Origin: Lactonifactor longoviformis DSM 17459
GTDB taxonomy: Bacteria > Bacillota > Clostridia > Lachnospirales > Lachnospiraceae
DNA: 33,279 nt
NCBI RefSeq assembly: GCF_900129135.1
Contig: NZ_FQVI01000034.1
Coordinates: 1 to 33,279 of the forward strand
Direction: 5' to 3'
In this document: one piece after another, positions 7,864-13,930 of the stretch
How the letters are laid out: each line of letters opens with the position of its first letter
Numbering within the stretch: the first letter of the stretch is position 1
Position numbers and translations under genes: made by a program
Notes under the pieces: generated by a model
What the model was told of the DNA's origin: nothing
Databases searched by the model: none
What the model saw: the letters and a program-made list of their open reading frames with translations, nothing else

Positions 7864-9225
7864 ATGGCCAGAGGTTATGTAATTGTATTATGGATCATGT
7901 CAATGTGTATGAACCTTATCTCTTCTTTCTTTTTGTACAGACTTTCCGGTCTCTTGGTGGAATACAGAAAAAAGCTCAGATTCTTGTTTCTGGTCTGGTG
8001 CATGTTTTTGCTTATTCTGCCCATATACGATACAGATGCCACAAATGTACTGGGAATGCTGGCTGCTTTTTTGTTTATCGTGCTGATCTGCACCAGGGGA
8101 GAACTAATCAACAGAATCTCAGCGGTACTAATCTTTTACCCTCTGATTCTGGGGCTGAATTATCTGTTGTACAATAATCCGGTGTATTCCTTTAAAACTA
8201 ATTTTATGCTGCTCTTCCAACAGAACAGCAATGATCTTGCAGGGGTGGATTATCTGCTCTGTTTTGCTGCCAGCTTTTTTTTGGATCTACTGAGAGTATT
8301 GACTTGGGCGTTACTGTACTACGGTTTTAAAAAACGATTAGAGGAAATCAAACGCTACATGTCAGGAAGGATTTGGCTGATTATATCTGTAATCTGTACA
8401 ATATCATTTCTATCTATGGTGACTGTTATTATATTTCCTCCTTTTGATGCGGAAACTGCAGCTGAGTTCTATAACAGCCCCGGTCTATTTTACGCTTCTT
8501 ATAGAACCCTTGTCATAGTAATCAGCGGAATTAGTTCAATCATAGGGATCCTGTATCTGCTGCAGCCCGTGATTGAGAATGTAAAAAACAGGCAAACGCT
8601 GCAGATAGAAGGGCTGAAAGAAGAGTACTACCGCTCGCTGGAAGAACAGCAGGAGAGTGTCCGGAGGCTGCGCCATGACATGAATAACCACTTCCAGATC
8701 ATTAAGAGCTGTCTGGAACAGGGGGATATCAGGGGTGCAGGAGAGTATCTGGAACAGTTCGGCAGCAGTCTGCCGGCCGGCACAGGGAATCAGTTCTGCA
8801 GTGACCGGGCATTAAATGCCGTTCTGAATCATCGATGGGAAAAATTAAAGATGCTGCAGGCTGATGTTCACTTCAATCTGGAAATAAACCAGGTGATGGA
8901 GGTAACCTCCCTGGAACTCTGCACCATATTTTCTAATGCACTGGACAATGCTCTGGAAGCTGTCAGTAAAATTCAGGATCCGGGCCAAAGGAAGGTGTAT
9001 CTTCAGGCCAGGACAAAGAAGGGATATTTTAGTCTGAGAATTGCCAACAGCAAAGAGAATCGGATGATAAGCTCTCATGGAAAGATCGTGTCGGATAAAA
9101 AAGAAGCGGGACATGGATATGGGTTGGAAAATATACGGGAAATTGCAAAACGTTACGGGGGAAATATGGAGGTGGAGTATACGGAGAAAGAATTTGTGCT
9201 GTTTCTTTATCTGCGGTTAGAATAG
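7864..9225 (+). CDS. GHKL sensor histidine kinase (AgrC-like)
   Basis: This 453-residue kinase has a polytopic N-terminal half (hydrophobic segments near 5-30, 38-55, 62-78, 85-103, 130-153, 172-192 and 213-234). It then has a DHp helix with H271 in the RHDMNNH motif typical of the AgrC/CitA-like group. A GHKL ATPase domain follows, with its N box around FSNALDNALEAV (residues 356-367) and a C-terminal G box GHGYGLENI. It is the obvious partner of the preceding LytTR regulator. AgrC-type membrane domains sense peptides, which fits the antimicrobial-peptide transporter upstream. GGAGGGG immediately precedes the start. Confidence 0.9.
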   Translation: MARGYVIVLWIMSMCMNLISSFFLYRLSGLLVEYRKKLRFLFLVWCMFLLILPIYDTDATNVLGMLAAFLFIVLICTRGELINRISAVLIFYPLILGLNYLLYNNPVYSFKTNFMLLFQQNSNDLAGVDYLLCFAASFFLDLLRVLTWALLYYGFKKRLEEIKRYMSGRIWLIISVICTISFLSMVTVIIFPPFDAETAAEFYNSPGLFYASYRTLVIVISGISSIIGILYLLQPVIENVKNRQTLQIEGLKEEYYRSLEEQQESVRRLRHDMNNHFQIIKSCLEQGDIRGAGEYLEQFGSSLPAGTGNQFCSDRALNAVLNHRWEKLKMLQADVHFNLEINQVMEVTSLELCTIFSNALDNALEAVSKIQDPGQRKVYLQARTKKGYFSLRIANSKENRMISSHGKIVSDKKEAGHGYGLENIREIAKRYGGNMEVEYTEKEFVLFLYLRLE

Positions 9226-9251
9226 CAGATTAAAGCCCTGCTAAAAAACTG

Positions 9252-9282
9252 TTGACTCTCACGCTGCGTCATAGGCTAAGAT
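9252..9282 (+). promoter_or_regulatory. MerR-type promoter with a 19-bp spacer
   Basis: TTGACT (9252-9257) and TAAGAT (9277-9282) are separated by 19 bp, with an imperfect dyad centred on ACG-CTG-CGT in the spacer. Overlong spacers with a central dyad are the hallmark of promoters activated by MerR-family proteins. The gene it drives, 30 nt downstream, is itself a MerR regulator, so autoregulation is likely. Confidence 0.7.
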
Positions 9283-9311
9283 TAAGGTATCAGGAACAGG
9301 AGGAGAAGAAT

Positions 9312-10169
9312 ATGAGGACTGTAAAAGAGGTATCAAACCTGACAGGTATCAGCGTGCGCACGCTTCACTATTACGATGAGATTGACTTACTGAAGCCCAC
9401 CGTGCTCAGTGAGGCGGGATACCGGTTTTATGACGATAAAACTCTGGAAAAATTACAGCAGATACTCTTTTTACGGGAACTTGATTTGCCTCTGAAGCAA
9501 ATCAAGGAAATTTTAGAAAATCCTGATCTTGATAAAAAGGAATTATTATACCGTCAAAAAAGAATGCTGGTACTGAAAAAGGAAAGACTGGAACGAATTA
9601 TCGCCAGCATCGGGGAAATTTTGAAAGGAGATAACAAGATGAACTTTGAAGTTTTCAGCAAGGCCGAACTTGAGCATATGTACCGCAGTATGGAAACAAA
9701 CATGACAGAAGAGCAGCAGGAGATTTTCAAAAAAGAGTATGGCAGTATGGAACAGTTTAAGAAACAATTCCTGGAAAGCGCCTCCTCCCGGCAGGCGCAG
9801 AAAAACTTTGCTAAAGTAGTGGAATGGTATGGAGATAAAGAAAGCGCTCTCAAAGCGTCCGCAAACCCCAAGAATTCAAAAATATTAGATGCTTATGGAA
9901 ACAGGCTGGAGCAGGTAACCAGAAAAATAGCGGATAAAACCGGCCAGGATGTGAATACTTTTGAGGTAAAGGAACTTGTGGGAGAAATGGACTTTGTCTG
10001 CAGGCAGCTGTATCAGATGGACGATGTAACCAAGTTTCTGCTGGATATGGCTGAAAACTATATAACCAATACAAAAATGCAGGAAAACCTGGATGCAGTG
10101 TACGGAGAAGGCTCTACGCTGTTTATCGGGCAGGCGCTGAAGGCATTTTATTTTCAGCCGGGAGAATAA
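9312..10169 (+). CDS. MerR-family regulator with TipAS drug-binding domain
   Basis: This is a 285-residue regulator. The ATG at 9312 is chosen because AGGAGGAG precedes it. Residues 1-70 are a MerR winged-helix domain (VKEVSNLTGISVRTLHYYDE ... LRELDLPLKQI), followed by a dimerisation helix to about 110. The C-terminal part, about 115-285, matches the all-helical TipAS domain (e.g. YGSMEQFKKQ, YITNTKMQENLDAVYG). TipAS domains bind thiopeptides and other bulky, hydrophobic antibiotics and switch the promoter on. The typical MerR promoter lies directly upstream. No efflux gene follows; the next gene points the other way, so any target other than itself must lie elsewhere. Confidence 0.9.
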   Translation: MRTVKEVSNLTGISVRTLHYYDEIDLLKPTVLSEAGYRFYDDKTLEKLQQILFLRELDLPLKQIKEILENPDLDKKELLYRQKRMLVLKKERLERIIASIGEILKGDNKMNFEVFSKAELEHMYRSMETNMTEEQQEIFKKEYGSMEQFKKQFLESASSRQAQKNFAKVVEWYGDKESALKASANPKNSKILDAYGNRLEQVTRKIADKTGQDVNTFEVKELVGEMDFVCRQLYQMDDVTKFLLDMAENYITNTKMQENLDAVYGEGSTLFIGQALKAFYFQPGE

Positions 10170-10239
10170 TCATTTATGATGTCCTGCATTACGTCAATGA
10201 ATTCTATCAATTCTTATAATTGCCGGCAGTGTTCCTTTC

Positions 10240-10698
10240 TCATTTTACTGGTATATAAATTTTAACTTCATTATCGGGGGCGTCGAAGGACAGCACCTCG
10301 CGCTCATAAACCTCAAAGTCCTCACGGTCGTCCAGTACCACTTTTGTTGTTTGAAGCCATGTTCCAAAAATATATTGATATGTTTTAAACAGGTTTGCAA
10401 GGGTGCCCCGGTGGGTGAAAACGGCGTATTTCCCCGCCTGTAAAACTTTTTGTTCCAAAGACAAGAATGTCGGCAGACTTTCAAAATCATGCACAGGGCT
10501 TCCCACCATAGTTGCAAACAACACATCGCCGTCTTCAGTATAAGTGGTCTGCTGTGTCTCGCAAATGCCATACCCTGCGCCGGCCGCCATAAATAGGTCT
10601 TTATGGCGACACATGAATTCTTCCCACAATCCGGGGAGACGGTTATCAGCCAGAGAAGTCGTTCCCCGGATCCCGGCCACCTTTGTTTCCTCAAACAT
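10240..10698 (-). CDS. GyrI-like small-molecule-binding domain protein
   Basis: The product is about 152 residues with the GyrI-like effector-binding fold found in GyrI/SbmC and at the end of many AraC and MerR regulators. Visible landmarks are TKVAGIRGTTSLADN at the N-terminus, YAVFTHRGT, QYIFGTWL and a final EVKIYIPVK. There is no DNA-binding domain. The start is uncertain. GTG 10701 and ATG 10698 are adjacent, neither has a ribosome binding site, and the frame upstream (ADEPEF-) still reads like family sequence until a TGA. The first few codons may therefore have been lost at a rearrangement junction. Head-to-head with it on the other strand is a fragment of a similar domain. Confidence 0.7.
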   Translation of the reverse strand: MFEETKVAGIRGTTSLADNRLPGLWEEFMCRHKDLFMAAGAGYGICETQQTTYTEDGDVLFATMVGSPVHDFESLPTFLSLEQKVLQAGKYAVFTHRGTLANLFKTYQYIFGTWLQTTKVVLDDREDFEVYEREVLSFDAPDNEVKIYIPVK

Positions 10699-10721
10699 CA
10701 CAAATTCAGGCTCGTCCGCTC

Positions 10722-10826
10722 AACAAGGGCTATCTTACCGGCAGAATGAAATCCGGTGCGCCTGATCTGGAATACTATGGGAAAGATGGACTTGTAGAGG
10801 TATGGACTGCCGTAAAAGAAAAATAA
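10722..10826 (+). pseudogene. C-terminal fragment of a GyrI-like/effector-binding domain gene
   Basis: An open stretch of 34 codons ending in TAA reads NKGYLTGRMKSG, then APDLEYYGKDGLVEVWTAVK. The 'LEYYG.DGL.EVW' ending is the usual C-terminus of GyrI-like effector-binding proteins. It has no start codon and no N-terminal half. It begins where the oppositely oriented GyrI-like gene loses its 5' end, so the two look joined at a recombination point. The assignment is based on the short motif only. Confidence 0.45.
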
Positions 10827-10834
10827 GAATTATG

Positions 10835-10856
10835 ACGCCTTGTGCGGAAAAGGCGT
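10835..10856 (+). terminator. Short hairpin before the lnu-like gene
   Basis: A perfect 7-bp stem ACGCCTT/AAGGCGT with an 8-nt loop lies just after the fragment's stop codon. There is no strong T-run after it, so termination would be weak. Confidence 0.35.
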
Positions 10857-10890
10857 GCTTGACAAATCGGCATTTTAGGGGAGAAAACGT

Positions 10891-11382
10891 ATGAGTAGAA
10901 AAGAAGCGACAACAAAAGAAGATTTGCTGACTGTTATTGAACTATTGGAAAATGCAGGAATTACTTATTGGATTGACGGTGGCTGGGGCGTTGATATATT
11001 AGCGGGAAAACAAACAAGAGTTCATAGAGATATTGATATAAATTTTGATTCACAATATACAGAAAAATTGTTAAATTTGCTTTTAGAGTGTGGATACGAC
11101 GTAGATACTGATTGGAAACCTGTAAGAATAGAGCTATATAGCCCCAAATATGGATATTTAGATATACATCCATTTGTCTTGAATGAAGACGGAACTGCAA
11201 AACAAGCAGATTTAGAAGGTGGTTGGTATGAGTTTGAAAAAGACCTTTTTGGTAACGCTGATTTTGAAGGAAAGACAATTCCATGTATTTCTTTAAAGGG
11301 GCAAAAAATTTTTCATTCAGGCTATGATTTAAGAGATAAAGATAAGCATGATATTTTAATCCTTGAAAATGTATCAGAATAA
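10891..11382 (+). CDS. lnu(C)-like: Lincosamide nucleotidyltransferase, Lnu(C)-like
   Basis: This is a 163-residue nucleotidyltransferase of the small LinA/Lnu(C)/Lnu(D) group, which adenylylates a hydroxyl of lincomycin and clindamycin and so inactivates them. The catalytic signature is GGWGVD (D35) followed by HRDIDI (D47 and D49), which bind the metal-nucleotide. Further family segments are VRIELYSPKYGYLDIHPF, LEGGWYEFEKD and ISLKGQKIFHSGY. The length equals that of Lnu(C). Base composition is clearly more AT-rich than the genes on either side, and the gene is flanked by gene fragments, which indicates acquisition by transfer. GGGGAG precedes the ATG. Substrate preference cannot be proved from sequence; the aminoglycoside relatives in this superfamily are usually longer. 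Confidence 0.88.
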   Translation: MSRKEATTKEDLLTVIELLENAGITYWIDGGWGVDILAGKQTRVHRDIDINFDSQYTEKLLNLLLECGYDVDTDWKPVRIELYSPKYGYLDIHPFVLNEDGTAKQADLEGGWYEFEKDLFGNADFEGKTIPCISLKGQKIFHSGYDLRDKDKHDILILENVSE

Positions 11383-11399
11383 TTTGTAGTATTAAAAAA

Positions 11400-11729
11400 G
11401 TGTGTAATGTACAGCCACCTCGGAAAAGGACAGGGATAAAAGAGTTTTGGTTTACAACGAACACATCATCTATGAGGGTAGTTCAGTATCTGAAAAATCC
11501 AAACGCCAGTATTTATTTTTGCGATAAACGGTTTTATAGAGGTGTTATGCTGGTTGGCACAATGGAGGTGCTGGAGGATGCTGATACGAAACAGATGATT
11601 TGGCGTGAAGGTGATACGATGTATTATCCCCAAGGTGTGACAGATCCGGATTATTGTGTGCTGAAATTTACTGCTGCACAAGGCAGATATTACAGCAACT
11701 TTCATTCAGAAAGTTTTGACATAGGATAA
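11400..11729 (+). pseudogene. 5'-truncated pyridoxamine-phosphate-oxidase-like flavin-binding protein
   Basis: The frame gives up to 109 residues. From GIKEFWFTTNTSS onward it matches small split-barrel flavin-binding proteins of the PPOX/general-stress-protein-26 type (MRVVQYLKNPNASIYFCDKR, GTMEVLEDA, YYPQGVTDPDYCVLKF). These proteins normally have about 40 more residues at the N-terminus. Here the first codons (MCNVQPPRKRT) are unrelated, and there is no ribosome binding site before the ATG. The join lies about 40 nt after the lnu-like gene, so the 5' end was probably removed when that gene arrived. The remaining barrel is incomplete and probably not functional. Confidence 0.7.
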
Positions 11730-11781
11730 TCCTTTTTTTGAAAGGCTTGAAGCAGGAGCATAATGGGGGGGAATCAAATTA

Positions 11782-11890
11782 AGCAATGAATTACTGAAAA
11801 ACTTAGACAAAGTGCATACAACAGAACTAGGGGCCTTGTTTATTAAACGGAATCTCTCTTTGGATACCGATGACGTGGCGGGCTGGTGCA
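11782..11890 (+). pseudogene. Fragment of a DUF3781 gene
   Basis: The frame SNELLKNLDKVHTTELG followed by IKRNLSLDTDDVAGWCK matches the N-terminal half of DUF3781 proteins, which show 'HTTE.G...I..NL.L..DDV..WC'. A start codon is missing (the frame reads GIKLSNE without ATG, GTG or TTG after the upstream stop), and the second half of the domain is absent. The frame is replaced after WCK by unrelated sequence. Confidence 0.5.
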
Positions 11891-11990
11891 AATTGTCCCC
11901 GCTGACGTGCCAATCGCCGCATTTACCTGCGGCGAAGAATGGCTGGATGCCCTGCGGATATATCTGTGGGAAAACAGAAAACTTACCATT
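11886..11990 (+). pseudogene. Fragment of a MalY/PatB-type aminotransferase gene
   Basis: One frame reads VPIAAFTCGEEWLDALRIYL then WENRKL, the kind of segment that lies before the small domain of MalY/PatB PLP enzymes ('A...GEEWLD.L..YL..N'). The intact MalY-like gene downstream has the matching segment EEYLEQLLAYLWEN. The fragment is about 30 residues, joined on the left to the DUF3781 fragment and on the right to the 3' end of the marR-like gene. The similarity is short, so this is tentative. Confidence 0.4.
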
Positions 11991-12475
11991 TACCGGATAT
12001 TCCGTTCTTTGCTCTCATTTACGTCCAGAAGAAATGCTTCGTTCATTTTCTTCTGGATTTTTATATAGGTCTCCAATTCCTCCATAGTAAAAGAGCTGAG
12101 CATTTCCGCAGTGCGGCGGTAACAGCCGTCCTCAAAAATTTTGTGGAACTGATAGAGCTGCTGGCCTTTGTCTGTCAGATAGAGATTATACTCTCGGTTA
12201 TTATGTTCGTTACGCACTTGTTTTAGGAGGTTCTTCTTTTTCATGCGGTACATTAGCTGGGAGCAGGCACTCTTGGTCTTATCGAAAAACACACTGAGCT
12301 CTGTAATCGTGATGCCCGGCTCATCACCTACCTTGCGGATAAACTGGGATTCGGCCTGGTAGAGGATAAAGCCGTTGTAATCGTGGAGCATAGAATCGTA
12401 TTCATATGCATAATCATATCCTTCGTCGAAGGTGTCCAAGGCCTGACGGACTTTCTCAAAATGTTCTTTTTTCAT
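11990..12475 (-). CDS. MarR-family transcriptional regulator
   Basis: This is a 161-residue winged-helix regulator. The ATG at 12475 is used because GGAG lies 9-10 nt upstream, and the longer reading gives a hydrophobic, unlikely N-terminus. The winged helix spans about residues 50-115, with PGITITELSVFFDKTKSACS as the recognition region, then a wing (NLLKQVRNEHNNREYNLYLT), flanked by dimerisation helices. Codons are more AT-rich than in the enzyme cluster. The gene is divergent from the five-gene catabolic unit, and the 222-bp gap holds two perfect palindromes, so it is the likely repressor of that unit and of itself. MarR proteins are commonly released by small phenolic or other ligands. 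Confidence 0.85.
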   Translation of the reverse strand: MKKEHFEKVRQALDTFDEGYDYAYEYDSMLHDYNGFILYQAESQFIRKVGDEPGITITELSVFFDKTKSACSQLMYRMKKKNLLKQVRNEHNNREYNLYLTDKGQQLYQFHKIFEDGCYRRTAEMLSSFTMEELETYIKIQKKMNEAFLLDVNESKERNIR

Positions 12476-12553
12476 AAAGGGTTCTCCATATAAACTATTT
12501 AATAGCTTAATTGTAAAGCAAAAAAACAAAAAGAGGAATATACAAATTTGCAC

Positions 12554-12572
12554 AAAATGCAATATGCATTTT
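12554..12572. promoter_or_regulatory. Perfect 8-3-8 palindrome, probable MarR operator
   Basis: AAAATGCA-ATA-TGCATTTT lies upstream of the marR-like start and downstream of the divergent enzyme promoter when read on the minus strand. The size and symmetry suit a dimeric winged-helix regulator. Confidence 0.45.
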
Positions 12573-12598
12573 TGGTAGTTTTTTAATGAAAAATATGA

Positions 12599-12627
12599 TT
12601 GCTTTTTCAGCTTTATTTTTATATTAT
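12599..12627 (+). promoter_or_regulatory. Promoter of the MalY-OYE-YkvI-UroD unit
   Basis: TTGCTT (12599-12604), 17-bp spacer, TATTAT (12622-12627). The start point would fall near 12634, inside the palindrome described next. Confidence 0.55.
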
Positions 12628-12630
12628 ATA

Positions 12631-12645
12631 GTTAATGTTATTAAC
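12631..12645. promoter_or_regulatory. Perfect 6-3-6 palindrome over the transcription start
   Basis: GTTAAT-GTT-ATTAAC begins 4 bp after the -10 box of the enzyme operon, the usual place for a repressor site. The divergent MarR-like protein is the natural candidate. Confidence 0.5.
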
Positions 12646-12697
12646 AATAAATAATATTAAAGATAAATGGCATATAACATAAAGGAGGTGTTCTCAT

Positions 12698-13885
12698 ATG
12701 AAATATGATTTTGACAAAGTTTTAGACAGGCATGGTACATTGAGTCATAAATGGGATGGGATGGAAGAAGAATTTCCTGGAAACCCTCAGGCGCTGCCTT
12801 TCTGGGTGGCAGACACAGACTTTCCCTGTCCCCGTCCGATTGTGGAGGCCGTCTGCAAGCGGGCAGCCCATCCTATCTACGGTTACAGCGACATATCCGT
12901 CAAGGCTCAGGGACTGGCGGCCAAGTGGCAGGAGAAGAGAAATGGGTGGAAGGCGAAGCCGGAGTGGGTGACCTTCAGTAATGGCATTGTACCGGCCTTA
13001 AGTGCTATGGTGGCAGCTTTTACTCGGCCCGGAGAAGGGGTCATCGTGCAGCCTCCCGTATATTATCCCTTCCAGGACAGTGTGGTGAACAATGGCAGAA
13101 AGCTGGTAGAAAATCCTCTTGTCTTTGACGGGGAAAAATGGGGAATTAATTTTGAGGAGCTGGAACTGCTGGCCGCTGATCCTGGAAATAAGCTGTTGCT
13201 TTTATGTCATCCGTTAAACCCCGTCTCCCGGGTTCTGGACAAGGAAGAACTGAAGCGTATCGGAGATATCTGCATACATAATGAGGTGATTGTGGCCATT
13301 GATGAGATCCACTCTGATCTTACTTACCAGCACAAACGTTTCTATTCTCTGGCCGGTTTGGGAAAGGAATATGAGCGTATCAGCGTGACTGCCATGGCCC
13401 CGTCCAAAACGTTCAACATTGCAGGTTTGCAGATATCCGCTATTTTGATACCTGATGAGGCGCTGCGGGAAGCTTTTGTGAAGGAGATGGACCGAAGGGT
13501 AAATATACCCAATGCCTTTGGCGTAACCGCCTTTGATGTAGCCTATTCTGACCCGGAGTGTGAGGAATATTTAGAACAGCTACTCGCTTATCTGTGGGAG
13601 AATTATCTCTTTGTAGACAGGTATCTGGGTAAATGGATGCCGAAAATCACATGCCAGAAGCCGGATGCCACGTATCTGCTGTGGCTGGACTGCAGAAAAC
13701 TTCATCTGAATGATGATGCACTGGAGCATTTCTGGCTGCGGGAGGCAGGTCTGGCCCTGGATGCAGGGAGATGGTTCGGCAGGGGAGGAAGCGGTTTTAT
13801 GCGGATGAATATTGGCTGTGCCAGGAGCCTTCTGGCACAGGGCTTGGGTCAGTTGAGAGAAGCATACAGAAAAAGAGGGTTTTAA
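12698..13885 (+). CDS. MalY/PatB-type PLP-dependent aminotransferase or C-S lyase
   Basis: This 395-residue enzyme is a fold-type I PLP protein of the MalY/PatB group. Most members are cysteine-S-conjugate or cystathionine beta-lyases that release a thiol, pyruvate and ammonia; some are aminotransferases. Landmarks are PFWVADTDFP at the N-terminus, YGYSD (residues 61-65), the PLP-binding segment CHPLNPVSRV (N174), D202 in AIDEIHSDL, and the Schiff-base lysine K237 in MAPSKTFNIAGL. The usual CNPHNP motif reads CHPLNP here, so the site is somewhat divergent. The start follows AAGGAGG. It is the first gene of a five-gene operon and suggests that the pathway handles an amino-acid-like substrate carrying S or N. 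Confidence 0.9.
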   Translation: MKYDFDKVLDRHGTLSHKWDGMEEEFPGNPQALPFWVADTDFPCPRPIVEAVCKRAAHPIYGYSDISVKAQGLAAKWQEKRNGWKAKPEWVTFSNGIVPALSAMVAAFTRPGEGVIVQPPVYYPFQDSVVNNGRKLVENPLVFDGEKWGINFEELELLAADPGNKLLLLCHPLNPVSRVLDKEELKRIGDICIHNEVIVAIDEIHSDLTYQHKRFYSLAGLGKEYERISVTAMAPSKTFNIAGLQISAILIPDEALREAFVKEMDRRVNIPNAFGVTAFDVAYSDPECEEYLEQLLAYLWENYLFVDRYLGKWMPKITCQKPDATYLLWLDCRKLHLNDDALEHFWLREAGLALDAGRWFGRGGSGFMRMNIGCARSLLAQGLGQLREAYRKRGF

Positions 13886-13930
13886 AAAGAAAACAATATA
13901 AAAAAAGCATCATAAAAGGAGGGCAAAGTA

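Noticed and set aside
9226-9250. TAGCAG/CTGCTA hairpin after the GHKL kinase as a terminator
   Set aside because: The stem is only 6 bp with a 9-nt loop, and it is followed by A residues, not T residues, on the coding strand.
10245-10694. Second minus-strand frame of 149 codons overlapping the GyrI-like gene
   Set aside because: Only the other frame shows GyrI-like motifs; this one is its +1 shadow.
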